Origin: Candidatus Dependentiae bacterium
GTDB taxonomy: Bacteria; Babelota; Babeliae; Babelales; RVW-14
Length of the DNA stretch: 64,000 nt
Assembly: GCA_018266175.1 (NCBI GenBank)
Contig: JAFEAY010000025.1
Span: 124,001-188,000 of the forward strand
Direction: 5' to 3'
The notes under the pieces were generated by a model. It did no database searches, had not been told where the DNA came from, and saw only the letters and a program-made list of their open reading frames with translations. The position numbers were made by a program, and so were the translations under genes. Below are positions 10,016-19,100 of this stretch, piece by piece. How positions within the stretch are numbered: the first letter of the stretch is position 1; every line of letters begins with the position of its first letter.

Positions 10016-13000
10016 TTATGTCACAGGCTGACCAAGATTAATTTTTAAAAGATTTAGCTGCTCTTTAAGCGCTTTGAGCTTGCCCTTAAGTCCACCAAGT
10101 TTGTCTTTTAAAGTTCCAAGGGCTGTTTCAAGTTCAGACTGTTTTTGAGCCGCATGAGCTGCCTTGCCTGCTTTTTTAACTTTTTTAGCTTCGTCCTGTG
10201 CAGCTTTTTCTTCGGCAATTCTTTTCTCTTCGGCAAGCCGTTCTTTCTCTTGCGCAGCTTTTTCTTCAGCTAATTTTTTTTCTTGAGCTAATTTTTCTAG
10301 TGCAGCTTGCTCTTCAGCCTTCTTAGCCTCTTCAACTGTCTTGGCTTTTTTAGCAGCTTTTTTTTCTGCAATTTTAGCTATCCTAGCTTCTTCTATTTTC
10401 TCTTCAGCAGCTTTCTCATCAGCGATCCTCTGCTCTTCAGCTAATCGCTGTTTCTCTTTCTGCTGCTCTTCAATTATTTTAGCCAGCTTCTCTGCTTCTA
10501 ATTTTTCCTGTGCAGCTTTTTCTTCTGCTTTCTTAGCTTTTTTAACTTTCTTTTTTTCTTGAATAGCTTTTTCTTCTGCAGGAGTAATTTTATCAATCTC
10601 TCCATTAATTACGGCTATTTTTCCCTCAATAATTTGTTGTACACTCGAAGCATCACTCGCCTCAGAAATATTGAATATACCGCTACTATTAATATCTTCG
10701 TGCATACTTAAAAAACTCTTATTTTCATCTAAATTTTTCCATTTTGTTAATTTTTCTTTCAGAGGAGCCAGTTGCTGATTCTTCTTAACATTTCCCAAAT
10801 TAGAACTATAAATCTCTATCATCCCTTTAACGATATGCAAAAGTTCTTCACATTTACCTTTACTGATACGCAGACCGAGCAAAGCACTATCAGCTTGGCT
10901 GAGCTTTTTTTGTATTTCCTCTTTTTCAAGTTGTTCTTGCACACGCAGCTCTTGTGTTTTTTGTTGCTGCGCTTTAAAGCCTATTCGTGTCTTAGACCTC
11001 CTCGCCGTGGACATAGCAGGCTTTTTTACGCTCGATAACCGAGGCTCTTTTGAGCCTGCGCCTATTACATTTAAGTAGTCCTGAGCATTTTTACCAAACT
11101 TATCCGGAGTAATGTTTTGATGTTTAAAATCAAGGCGACCTTTTTTTAAATGCTTTAAAAAATCAATATCATTATACTGGCCAGCTAAGTTAATAATACG
11201 GATGCTTATTTTAGGTCCTTTGAGCTCACTTAACTGATCACTATTATTAAATTGAATCGCTTGAACAATTGTTTTTATAACCTCAAACAATTGCTTTTTC
11301 ACGTCATCATTATTGCTATTTGAGGCTTCTTCATCAAGTAGAAAACTCAATGCATTTTTAATTGGTGAACCGTGTTCAACAAGCATCTTGATTATTTTTA
11401 AATAAGGTTCTTTAAATTTAGTTATAAAGTGAGATGTAATTTCTTTAAAGAGTAAAACGGCATAATGCAGAGGGTTTTGTTTTTGATTATTTTCAAGTGA
11501 TAGGTTAGGATTTTTTTCAAGCAGTTTTCTCATTACATCATTAACGAGCATTAATCCACAATCCTGATCAAACCATTTTTTATCAGATAATTTTTGAAAA
11601 GCTAAAATCAACAGGTGCACAGGAGTTCGGGTGGCCGATACTTGGTTCACGTCTAAACCATCTTTTTTAATAAGTTCTTCTAGCGCAATAGTCCATTGAA
11701 TAAATTGATTCTTATTTCGCGGATAGGAACTCTGAAGCATTGCTTGAGCAAGAATACCTTTATATTTTTCATCTTTCAAATCAACTTTCTCAATAAATTC
11801 TTTAATAATTTGTTCAAAATTTGATATGAGTTGAGGAATATAACCTGACGATGCTGGTAGAAACTGTATTGCCTTAATTCCTTCTAAAAGAGGAATATCC
11901 TTAGATGTATACGAAGCTAGGTATCCCTTCCATAATAGTAAAACAATATCTAAAGTTTTAGACAGTTCATCTTCATCACCAACTAACTCTAAAACATTCT
12001 GCAATGCTGTTTTACCATCAAACTTTAAAGCTACCTGAGCTCCTTTTGAAATAAGACTCTTGCAAACGTCTTCGTGTAAATTCTGGGCCGCCCAAATAAG
12101 AAAGGTATTCTTAGTCTCTTCTCCATTTTTGCTTTTTTTAAGTAAAATTTCTGAGTTTATTAACGCGTGTTGATCAGGTAACCGCTCAATAATTTTTTTT
12201 ATGACCTCTTTCTTTGCAAGAGCATCTGCTTTTTGAGCCTCAGTTGCTCCCCAATTAAGATCTATCATCGCATAGCCTAATGCAGTTTTATTACGATGAT
12301 CGACAATATTTAAATCTGCGCCATTGAGAATGAGCGCCGCGGAGGCTTGCGCTAAATTATTTTGCACACTCCAATGCAGAAGCGTAGTCAAATCACTACC
12401 AACCGTAATCTGTTTACTTATAACTTCTTTGTTTTTTATTGTGGCTTCAATAATTTGAGTAACAATTGCAACTACCCTGGGATTATCCATTAAATTATTC
12501 TTTCTGAGCAGGGCACGAATCGCACCTTCATGTACTTGAGCACCTTTTCCAAGTAGTTTATCGATAAAGATTTGAAGAAAATTCATGCTCGCGTCATCAT
12601 CTTTTTTTACACTGAAAAGAGTATTTATAATGTATCCGAAGAGCTGCTGTTGTGAAATATCACCATCTTTTTCAACCAATAAATTCACTAAGTTTTTATA
12701 GTTTTCAAGTTTTATGTTTGACTTCATCATACTGGTTGCACGAGACAACGGGCTATTTTTATTATTATTTTGAAGATTGACGTTGGCCCCTAATTCGATT
12801 AACTTACTGGCCAAATCAAATCTATCTAACTCAATAGCGGTGAGAAGTGGCGTTTCTCCATCTTCCCCAACCTGGTCAAGAAAATCACTATTGATCTTAA
12901 TTGTATTGGCGATCGCTTCTGGAGTTAAAGCATCCAAGGCTTTACTATCAAGCTCTTGTAAGAAATTTTTTGTTCCATACAAGCTACCAACAAGACTCAA

Positions 13001-13036
13001 GGTTAATAGCACAAGAGCTATTACTCGATTTTTCAT
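10016..13036 (-). CDS. Exported ankyrin-repeat protein with a TolA-like charged helical C-terminus
   Basis: A 1006-residue protein with a signal peptide (MKNRVIALVLLTLSLVGSLYG). Ankyrin-type repeats are clearest at residues 58-115 (GETPLLTAIELDRFDLASKL, then IELGANVNLQNNNKNSPL), 210-250 and 310-345, with degenerate ones to about 560. Residues about 818-962 are a Lys/Glu/Ala-rich block with recurring EEKAAQEK and EEKRIAEEK, predicted as one long helix or coiled coil like TolA. The last 40 residues form a Leu/Lys heptad helix. It may bridge envelope layers or act on the host; this is inference. The upstream 416-nt gap is probably its promoter region. Confidence 0.9.
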   Translation of the reverse strand: MKNRVIALVLLTLSLVGSLYGTKNFLQELDSKALDALTPEAIANTIKINSDFLDQVGEDGETPLLTAIELDRFDLASKLIELGANVNLQNNNKNSPLSRATSMMKSNIKLENYKNLVNLLVEKDGDISQQQLFGYIINTLFSVKKDDDASMNFLQIFIDKLLGKGAQVHEGAIRALLRKNNLMDNPRVVAIVTQIIEATIKNKEVISKQITVGSDLTTLLHWSVQNNLAQASAALILNGADLNIVDHRNKTALGYAMIDLNWGATEAQKADALAKKEVIKKIIERLPDQHALINSEILLKKSKNGEETKNTFLIWAAQNLHEDVCKSLISKGAQVALKFDGKTALQNVLELVGDEDELSKTLDIVLLLWKGYLASYTSKDIPLLEGIKAIQFLPASSGYIPQLISNFEQIIKEFIEKVDLKDEKYKGILAQAMLQSSYPRNKNQFIQWTIALEELIKKDGLDVNQVSATRTPVHLLILAFQKLSDKKWFDQDCGLMLVNDVMRKLLEKNPNLSLENNQKQNPLHYAVLLFKEITSHFITKFKEPYLKIIKMLVEHGSPIKNALSFLLDEEASNSNNDDVKKQLFEVIKTIVQAIQFNNSDQLSELKGPKISIRIINLAGQYNDIDFLKHLKKGRLDFKHQNITPDKFGKNAQDYLNVIGAGSKEPRLSSVKKPAMSTARRSKTRIGFKAQQQKTQELRVQEQLEKEEIQKKLSQADSALLGLRISKGKCEELLHIVKGMIEIYSSNLGNVKKNQQLAPLKEKLTKWKNLDENKSFLSMHEDINSSGIFNISEASDASSVQQIIEGKIAVINGEIDKITPAEEKAIQEKKKVKKAKKAEEKAAQEKLEAEKLAKIIEEQQKEKQRLAEEQRIADEKAAEEKIEEARIAKIAEKKAAKKAKTVEEAKKAEEQAALEKLAQEKKLAEEKAAQEKERLAEEKRIAEEKAAQDEAKKVKKAGKAAHAAQKQSELETALGTLKDKLGGLKGKLKALKEQLNLLKINLGQPVT

Positions 13037-13452
13037 ACTTAACCCTTTTTTCTAAGGGAGTCCGATACTCAAACAGTTAAAACCGCTTTGAGCACTAAAA
13101 CTCTATTTTTATTAAAATACAGTATCAATTGATTAAAAAACTAATTACTTAATCTAATTGTAAATAATTAACTCAGGCGAAATCAAATACTTTGAATAAA
13201 GCCTCGGAAAAATTGGCTTAGATGTTTACGTTGAAAGAGAATTTAAATAAAAAGGTGACAATTACACAAGAAACAAGCTAGAATAAGTCTGACCAAAACA
13301 TAGTGTAATATCGAAAAGTCGCGACTTTTCTACATTAGGATATAGTTTAGCCATTTCCAGATAAAACTCTCCACAAAGACGCATTTTTTAAAATATGCTA
13401 CAGTGGTAAAAATGACGTTTTTTGTAACTAAGTTTTAAGAAAATCGATAGTC
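13037..13452. other. 416-nt divergent intergenic region
   Basis: Separates the minus-strand ankyrin gene from the plus-strand DUF2062-smpB-birA operon. It is AT-rich with no ORF, and should hold promoters for both directions. No convincing -35/-10 pair was identified. The one clear structure is the 18-bp palindrome at 13313-13330. Confidence 0.6.
13313..13330. promoter_or_regulatory. 18-bp perfect palindrome, candidate operator
   Basis: GAAAAGTCGCGACTTTTC is a perfect palindrome with no spacer, centred on TCGCGA, 123 nt upstream of the DUF2062 gene. Its GC-rich core stands out in an AT-rich gap. The zero-length loop makes it a poor RNA hairpin and better suited to binding a dimeric protein. 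The regulator is unknown. Confidence 0.45.
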
Positions 13453-13908
13453 ATGTGGTCAAATAAGCTTAAAGCAATTATTGTAAACGCCCTCAAGTCG
13501 GGATGGACAGCCGACAAGCTGAGTCTTACCTTTTGCCTGGGGCTATACATCGCATTTTCTCCATTTCCTGGTGGACATACGATTATGATGGTAACGCTTA
13601 ACTATTTACTCAAACTTAACTTTCCACTTCTTTTTATTGTTACATCGATTAACAACCCCTGGACCATGATCCCATTCTTCTCACTGGATTATGTTTTTGG
13701 GTACTGGATTGTCCATTCTTTTTTAGGGTTTAACCCAAGCTGGACTATTTGCCTTGCAGACATTTTTGGTGGAGGCACCATATGCCTCTGGTCATTTTTT
13801 ATTGGCGGCAACATTTTAGGCATTGCAGCAGCCCTTCTGGCTTACCCAATTGTGAGTTCATTTTTTAAAAAATTAGTCCCATCAGATCAAACGATTCAAT
13901 CACCATGA
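13453..13908 (+). CDS. DUF2062 family membrane protein
   Basis: A 151-residue integral membrane protein with the DUF2062 hallmark GLYIAFSPFPGGHT followed by hydrophobic segments (about 45-65, 75-95, 115-140). The family has no firmly established function. The stop overlaps the smpB start by 4 nt (ATGA), so it heads a tightly coupled operon with smpB and birA. The ribosome binding site is weak. Confidence 0.85.
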   Translation: MWSNKLKAIIVNALKSGWTADKLSLTFCLGLYIAFSPFPGGHTIMMVTLNYLLKLNFPLLFIVTSINNPWTMIPFFSLDYVFGYWIVHSFLGFNPSWTICLADIFGGGTICLWSFFIGGNILGIAAALLAYPIVSSFFKKLVPSDQTIQSP

Positions 13909-14354
13909 AGATTATTACAACCAATAAAAAAGCATTTCACGATTACGAAATTATCGACACCTTGCAAGCCGGTATTGTTCTGAGCGGTAATGAGGTAAAG
14001 TCCATCCGCGCTAAGGGCATCTCGCTCATGGACTCATACGCAACAGTCTACAAAGGCGAGATGACACTGATCAATTGCTACATTGCCCCCTATTCGCATT
14101 CCTACAGCAAAGGTGATAACTCACGTCAAACACGTAAACTCCTTTTGCAACGCAGAGAAATCAATAAACTGATTGGTGATATCTCACGCAAAGGACTCAC
14201 CATTGTACCACTCAAGGTGTATCTGAATGACCGTGGGTACGTAAAAATTGAGCTTGGAATTGCAAAACACCGCAAGCAATTTGAGAAAAAAGATAAGCTG
14301 AAAGAACGTGATATTGCACGTGAAACAGCACGCGAAATTAGATCTCGCTCATGA
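13905..14354 (+). CDS. smpB: SsrA-binding protein SmpB
   Basis: A 149-residue tmRNA partner for rescue of stalled ribosomes. The family signatures GIVLSGNEVKSIRAKGISL, the SYATV strand, HSYSKGDN and the C-terminal basic tail (KKDKLKERDIARETAREIRS) are all present, and the length is typical. It overlaps both neighbours by ATGA, so translation is coupled through the three-gene operon. The tmRNA gene itself was not found in the window. Confidence 0.98.
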   Translation: MKIITTNKKAFHDYEIIDTLQAGIVLSGNEVKSIRAKGISLMDSYATVYKGEMTLINCYIAPYSHSYSKGDNSRQTRKLLLQRREINKLIGDISRKGLTIVPLKVYLNDRGYVKIELGIAKHRKQFEKKDKLKERDIARETAREIRSRS

Positions 14355-15127
14355 TTTTTGGTTCAAAGCTTTATCGCGCTCCTGTTGTACAAAACACAAT
14401 GCAATGGGCACGCGAATATCTATCTCAAGCGCCAGACGGCGCTGTTTTTCTGGCTGATACAGTCCAGCAGGCACAGGGTCGACAAGGCCGGGTATGGTCT
14501 ATTGCTCCTGGGCAACTCTTGTTCACCGCAGTTTTAAAGCCAGCGATGCTCGCGCAGTGTGATCAAGATGATTTGGGCATTCGCTTAAATCAACTGAGTA
14601 TGGCTCTCAGTTTGGGAATTCTTGAACCCATCAAGCAATATGGAATTGGCATCAAGTGGCCCAATGACTTTGTTGCCGGTGATAAAAAAGTGTGCGGCAT
14701 GCTCATGCAAGCGGTCTGGGAAAGTAACAAACTACAGGGTTTGATTTTGGGATTTGGCCTCAATATAAATAATAAATTTGAATCTGAAGATGAGCTGCAC
14801 TCAAGCGCGATGAGCTTAAGGACCCTTACAGGAACTGAACTGAACATGCGCGAACTCTACAAACAGTTACTCTCTAGCCTCGACCAATATTATTTGATGT
14901 GGCAAAACGAGCAATATATTGATATCTATCGAGCTTGGAAACAGGAGCAAGTACTCTTGCATAAGCACGTTTCTGTTCATGAAAAAGATGGATCTCTTAT
15001 TTCTGGAATTTTATCACAAGTATTACCAAATGGAGATGCTATGCTTACCACTGCAAGCAAGCAGCTCAAAGTGGTTCAATTTTGTAATGTCGAATCGATT
15101 ACTCAGAATGTTGCATCTAAAAACTAA
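14351..15127 (+). CDS. birA: Biotin-[acetyl-CoA-carboxylase] ligase, catalytic form without DNA-binding domain
   Basis: A 258-residue biotin protein ligase. The adenylate loop GRQGRVW, the IKWPND segment, KKVCGMLMQ and the GFGLNINN motif define the catalytic core, followed by the small SH3-like C-terminal domain. There is no N-terminal winged helix, so it is a monofunctional ligase rather than a biotin-operon repressor. It starts inside the smpB stop (ATGA overlap). Its presence implies a biotin-dependent carboxylase elsewhere in the genome. Confidence 0.93.
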   Translation: MIFGSKLYRAPVVQNTMQWAREYLSQAPDGAVFLADTVQQAQGRQGRVWSIAPGQLLFTAVLKPAMLAQCDQDDLGIRLNQLSMALSLGILEPIKQYGIGIKWPNDFVAGDKKVCGMLMQAVWESNKLQGLILGFGLNINNKFESEDELHSSAMSLRTLTGTELNMRELYKQLLSSLDQYYLMWQNEQYIDIYRAWKQEQVLLHKHVSVHEKDGSLISGILSQVLPNGDAMLTTASKQLKVVQFCNVESITQNVASKN

Positions 15128-15134
15128 TACCCGG

Positions 15135-15659
15135 TCAAGACGTTGTCAGCTCTTGAGTAAAGCCATTTTGTACTAATTGTTCTGCAACTTTAGCTGCAAC
15201 TGGAGTATCTACAAAAATAGCAATACATTCTTCTGGTGATGATAAGCAGGCGGCCGTGGTCTGATTGACAACATCATCTTGGCTGCCTTCAACAATAAGA
15301 ATCTTTGGTAAATCTTTCAGCCTTGATACAAGGGTATCAAGCACCAATGACTCAAATGCATAATCGGCCTCGTGCTCATGCTTGCCAATTTTTTCACGAC
15401 TTTTTCGGTCATAATCAGGTGAAATTTTTCGAACAATAACTTTGTATTGCTCAGGTTTTTCTAAGAAAAAATCTAATATGTCTTTGATAGACTTATCCAC
15501 ATTAGCTACCGGAATACACACTTGATCATCAGACCAAATAACAATAGTTTGATCATTGCACTCAAGCAGATACAAAGCCGACGGATATGCCTGGACACAC
15601 CATGGAAATACAAATAAAAAAACAAAGCTCAATAAAGTTCTATAATTCATAAACGCCAT
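15135..15659 (-). CDS. Small exported protein of unknown function
   Basis: A 174-residue protein with a signal peptide (MAFMNYRTLLSFVFLFVFPWCVQA). The mature part is acidic and mixed alpha/beta (ALYLLECNDQTIVIWSDD, ILIVEGSQDDVV). No family recognised. A G-rich ribosome binding site (GGGGGTGGGG) precedes the first ATG; a second ATG three codons in is possible. It converges with birA, whose stop is 7 nt away, and lies just downstream of sppA on the same strand. Confidence 0.75.
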   Translation of the reverse strand: MAFMNYRTLLSFVFLFVFPWCVQAYPSALYLLECNDQTIVIWSDDQVCIPVANVDKSIKDILDFFLEKPEQYKVIVRKISPDYDRKSREKIGKHEHEADYAFESLVLDTLVSRLKDLPKILIVEGSQDDVVNQTTAACLSSPEECIAIFVDTPVAAKVAEQLVQNGFTQELTTS

Positions 15660-15696
15660 GACCCCACCCCCAAAACTATCTATATTTTATAAAAAA

Positions 15697-16647
15697 TTAT
15701 GAACGAATAATTTTTTGATTATTCACAGCTTGATAAGTACAAAACGAACTACAGACATTACTTAAAAAGCGAGCAGTTGTTTGCGCAAAGCTTGATTGCT
15801 CAACATCCAAGTCATCTTCTCCCACAAGATAGCGCATCAAGTCGGTTGGCTTTTTTGCCTTGATTAACTTAACATCGCCTTCAATACCAGCCAGTTTTTT
15901 AAGCTGGGTAAGAGCATCGTTATATGAGCCCAGCTGATCAATCAGATTAAGACCAACGGCTCGTGTTGCATGGATTATTTTTCCATCAGCCCAAACTTTT
16001 TCTTCTAAAATATCAAGCCCTCGACTCTGAGCAACATCTTTGATGAATTGTTGATAATCATCATGTGCAACAGCTTGAAGATAATCTTTTTCTTCTTCTG
16101 TTAAGGTCCTTGCTGGACTGCCTGCAGCCTTGAAGTGCCCACCAAAAATATGATGCATATCAACTTTAAGTTCGGTCATCAATCCTTTAACATCGGGAAT
16201 CTGCATGATTGTTCCGATGTTGCCAACCAACGCAGCGGGAGAAGAAATAATCTTAGTTGCTCCACACGCCACATAGTAACCACCTGAAGCACAAACATTT
16301 TCAACAACAACGACAACCGGTTTTTTTTCTTTAAACCGTTGAAGCTCCTTAAAAACCGTTTGTGATGATCCGGGATACCCACCATGGCAATCCACTTTAA
16401 TAAGCAAACCTTTGATGTCATCCGCCTTGGCAAATTTCTCAAGCTGCTTGAGGTAAAATGATGAATCACCTAAAAACCCACGAATGGTCATAAACCCAAG
16501 CTTGTCTCTTGGTGCAATGGTCTCTTGCAACGACTTGCTGATGTTCATAATAATTGAGGGAGCAAATTGCAAGATGAGCAATACCCAGAAGGCATTTTTG
16601 AGCATATTAAAAAAAGAATAACTCTTTTTTGAGTGATATGATTCCAT
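15697..16647 (-). CDS. sppA: Signal peptide peptidase SppA, single-domain form
   Basis: A 316-residue membrane-anchored serine protease of the ClpP/crotonase fold that degrades cleaved signal peptides. One N-terminal span (about 16-36) is followed by the protease domain. The catalytic Ser is S121 in CASGGYYVAC and the general-base Lys is K173 in GHFKAAGSP, the dyad of the short (36K/SohB-like) forms. DCHGGYPG replaces the usual DSPGG oxyanion motif. The protein fits an organism that exports many proteins. Confidence 0.92.
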   Translation of the reverse strand: MESYHSKKSYSFFNMLKNAFWVLLILQFAPSIIMNISKSLQETIAPRDKLGFMTIRGFLGDSSFYLKQLEKFAKADDIKGLLIKVDCHGGYPGSSQTVFKELQRFKEKKPVVVVVENVCASGGYYVACGATKIISSPAALVGNIGTIMQIPDVKGLMTELKVDMHHIFGGHFKAAGSPARTLTEEEKDYLQAVAHDDYQQFIKDVAQSRGLDILEEKVWADGKIIHATRAVGLNLIDQLGSYNDALTQLKKLAGIEGDVKLIKAKKPTDLMRYLVGEDDLDVEQSSFAQTTARFLSNVCSSFCTYQAVNNQKIIRS

Positions 16648-16705
16648 GAAATCCTTTTATTTACAAAATTAAGAAGAGCTGTTATTTGAGATATTAGATT
16701 TTTTA

Positions 16706-16894
16706 TTATTCAACAGGAAGATCTGGAGTATTGTCCGATTCAATAGGATCAAATAAATCCGCGGTCACTCCACAGGTCGGGCATACCCAATCCTCTGGGA
16801 GGTCTTGAAATGAGATTAACTGATTTTCATGCAATCTTTCAGCACTGAGCTGATCATACACATAACCACATACAGTACAGAGATAGGCGTTCAT
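16706..16894 (-). CDS. Rubredoxin
   Basis: A 62-residue one-iron electron carrier. Two Cys-x2-Cys knuckles, CTVCGYVYD and CPTCGV, flank the LPEDWVCP signature, the full iron site. I start it at MNAYLC, next to an AAGGGGAG ribosome binding site; a longer in-frame start 19 codons upstream lacks one. The acidic tail after the second knuckle is slightly long. Its redox partner is not adjacent. Possible roles are oxygen or peroxide detoxification or electron supply to a desaturase-type enzyme. Confidence 0.93.
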   Translation of the reverse strand: MNAYLCTVCGYVYDQLSAERLHENQLISFQDLPEDWVCPTCGVTADLFDPIESDNTPDLPVE

Positions 16895-16983
16895 AGCTCC
16901 CCTTCCACAATAGACAGACAAATGCTTTTCAGTAAGCACAGTGTAGCCCATGAAAATTAAGAGTTACAAACAAACTTATTTTT

Positions 16984-17388
16984 TTATGCCCGAATGGCAT
17001 CAGATATTACAACTGTTTCTGACTGACGGCTTCCACCATTAACTTGTGTTATAAGTGTAACGCGGCCCGAGTCACATGGCTTATAGATAACTTCAACAGT
17101 GTTATCAACATCACCATCTTTTAGATTTTGCTTTGAGGATTTAGGTGCTTGACGGTAGCCACTGAAGTCAATTTTAGTAGAAACGGCCAACTGCTCATCA
17201 CCGGCAAGATGATAGGTGTATTTTACACGGTAGACACCACTTTGCTCAGCTGTTGTTTTTTTAATTTCTTGAAGAGCATGACTAATAAGTGCAGACTTTG
17301 TAGAGGTCTCTTCAACATTTTTTGCGGTTACAGGTAGGATCATTGTCGATGCATAAACAAATAGAACTAAATAACAAATGTTCTTCAT
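16984..17388 (-). CDS. Small exported protein of unknown function
   Basis: A 134-residue protein starting MKNICYLVLFVYASTMILPVTA, a clean signal peptide preceded by AAAGGA 5 nt upstream; longer starts have none. The mature domain is beta-rich (VYRVKYTYHLAG, QLAVSTKIDFSGY, VEVIYKPCDSGRVTLITQV) and might be a small beta sandwich. No family recognised. No neighbour hints at its role. Confidence 0.72.
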   Translation of the reverse strand: MKNICYLVLFVYASTMILPVTAKNVEETSTKSALISHALQEIKKTTAEQSGVYRVKYTYHLAGDEQLAVSTKIDFSGYRQAPKSSKQNLKDGDVDNTVEVIYKPCDSGRVTLITQVNGGSRQSETVVISDAIRA

Positions 17389-17577
17389 ACATTCCTTTTG
17401 TCTTAAAGCATATCCACACAATAATAAGTAATCATCAAGACACTCCCCCAACATCAACAGTATCTCATTGCGCTCTTACGTGTGAATCTTCTTATATTTT
17501 TATACCCAGCGCCCTTGAACCGGCCGCATGATTTTTTTTACAAACAAATATGTTTTTCAATTGACTTTTCTGGAATT

Positions 17578-17603
17578 CCATTATCGATTTAGTGAGATAA
17601 TGG
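17578..17603. repeat. 8-bp inverted repeat CCATTATC/GATAATGG
   Basis: Perfect 8-bp arms (17578-17585 and 17596-17603) around a 10-nt loop, 22 nt past the prmC stop on the minus strand. No T run follows on either strand, so it is a weak terminator candidate at best; an mRNA 3' stabiliser is possible. Confidence 0.4.
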
Positions 17604-17624
17604 TAACTTAATCTTTGGCAACTG

Positions 17625-18521
17625 TCAAATAAAGGCAATTGCCCACCTCGGAAAACCCTGCAAATCATTGATCAGATCAACACTTTTAAAGCCATGGCCT
17701 ACAAGGATATTTTTAATCGATTCTTTCTGGGCGGGCCCAATTTCACAAACAAACGCAGGAGCTTGTGCTAACGACTTTTTACGACCCTGGACATCTAGAT
17801 ATCGGTGAGCATCTGCAATGATATATTGATATAACTGCATGCCTCTATCTTGGGCAACAAGCGCACGGGGGTCTTCCCATTTTTTAACATCTTCGCTCAG
17901 TGCATCGTACTCGCTTGGGCAAAGGTACGGAGGGTTCGTGACAATCAAGTCAAACTTCATATCTTGAGGAAGTGCTGCGTAAAGATCGGAGAGAATAAAC
18001 TGAACGTTTGAAAGATTATGAGCTTTTTGATTTTCTTGCGCAAGCGCTATTGCTTCTGGGTTAATATCAATCCCCATAACAATTGAACCTGGAAGGTGAC
18101 GCGCAAGCGCAAGCGCTATGCAACCAGTTCCGGTACACAAATCAAGAATGCGCAAACCTTGAGTATCAAGCGGCTTGAGCTGTTCAATCAACCAAGCAAC
18201 CCACTCTTCTGTTTCTGGACGCGGAATAAGAATAGGCGAACGCACTTGAATTGTTAAATCGCAAAACGGAACTGACCCCAAAATGTATTGTAAAGGTTTA
18301 TATTCCTCAACTCGTTGCCATATCCATTCATCAAGTAACGCTTGCTGTACTGGCAAAAGTTCAATTTTATTAAGAATGCACAAAGCAGATTTTGTTTTGC
18401 CGGTGAGCGCTTGAAGCATCCACCAGGCCTCTTGCTGAGCAAGTATCTCTACGGTTGTTGGGGTGCACAGCCTGTTTGTAAGCTGTGCAATAAGCGTATG
18501 AATGTTTATTAATGAGTTCAG
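17625..18521 (-). CDS. prmC: Peptide chain release factor N5-glutamine methyltransferase PrmC (non-ATG start)
   Basis: Methylates the GGQ glutamine of release factors. The catalytic NPPY motif (VTNPPYLCP), the SAM-binding ILDLCTGTGCIALALA and the LQYILG linker motif are clear. The first ATG (18419) would delete the start of the helical N-terminal domain. The frame is open upstream and encodes plausible PrmC N-terminal sequence (LIAQLTNRL, then EILAQQEAWWML). The best start is CTG at 18521, 8 nt after GGGG; ATA or ATT codons are alternatives. From there the protein is 298 residues, near family length. It nearly abuts the upstream gene (stop at 18524). Confidence 0.93.
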   Translation of the reverse strand: MNSLINIHTLIAQLTNRLCTPTTVEILAQQEAWWMLQALTGKTKSALCILNKIELLPVQQALLDEWIWQRVEEYKPLQYILGSVPFCDLTIQVRSPILIPRPETEEWVAWLIEQLKPLDTQGLRILDLCTGTGCIALALARHLPGSIVMGIDINPEAIALAQENQKAHNLSNVQFILSDLYAALPQDMKFDLIVTNPPYLCPSEYDALSEDVKKWEDPRALVAQDRGMQLYQYIIADAHRYLDVQGRKKSLAQAPAFVCEIGPAQKESIKNILVGHGFKSVDLINDLQGFPRWAIAFI

Positions 18522-18523
18522 TT

Positions 18524-19072
18524 TTAAATCCCCAAAGCTTTTGCGAGGCCTTCTAAGAGACCATCAAGCGTTGCCTGGAGCTCTTGAACTCGTGCAACCT
18601 CTTCTTTGCGAGCACTTTGTGCACACTCATCCAGGCATTCATATTCATGGACAATTTCTTGCATAAACCTTATAAGAGCTTGCTGTTTGCTGGCATCACG
18701 CTGAAGAATGAGCTCTCTCAACTGAGTAGATCCCAACTCAAAATTTTGCTGTAAAAAGGCCACCAAATCATTTTGTTTACACCAAAAAAGCTGGTTCACT
18801 ATTTTTTCTATTTGGTTATCTCGCTTCAGCCCCTTGATCAGTTTAACACCATTTATTTCTTCAATATCAAGCGTAAGTGGCGCCTGAGAAGATCCCGTAA
18901 TTAAATTTGAACCTTTTTTAAAAAGAGACTTTGCATCAGTTGCTGCCTGATCAAGGACCTTATCAAGTTTTTTGTGCAGTCGGTCAAAGCTCATTTTAAT
19001 ATTTCCTGCATGCAAGCAATTACAAGCCCCTGCAGACAAAATAACACTGATGATTATTTGTTGAATTTTCAT
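18524..19072 (-). CDS. Small exported helical protein of unknown function
   Basis: A 182-residue protein with a signal peptide (MKIQQIIISVILSAGACNCLHA). A Cys at residue 17 gives a poor lipobox (AGAC). The mature part is almost all helix: an amphipathic Lys-rich stretch (FDRLHKKLDKVLDQAATDAK), a central FWCKQNDLVAFLQQNFELG, and a C-terminal coiled coil. It sits between ftsY and prmC on the same strand, probably in one transcript. No family recognised. Confidence 0.72.
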   Translation of the reverse strand: MKIQQIIISVILSAGACNCLHAGNIKMSFDRLHKKLDKVLDQAATDAKSLFKKGSNLITGSSQAPLTLDIEEINGVKLIKGLKRDNQIEKIVNQLFWCKQNDLVAFLQQNFELGSTQLRELILQRDASKQQALIRFMQEIVHEYECLDECAQSARKEEVARVQELQATLDGLLEGLAKALGI

Positions 19073-19100
19073 TATCTTTTCTCCTCTTCCCTTTTTAGGA

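Noticed and set aside
10170-10580. The Lys/Glu/Ala-rich block as a true TolA homologue
   Set aside because: Composition resembles TolA domain II, but the N-terminus is a signal peptide with ankyrin repeats, and there is no TolA C-terminal domain or tol-pal neighbour.
16706-16951. Longer 81-residue start for the rubredoxin
   Set aside because: The extra 19 residues have no family counterpart and no ribosome binding site; the inner ATG has AAGGGGAG directly upstream.
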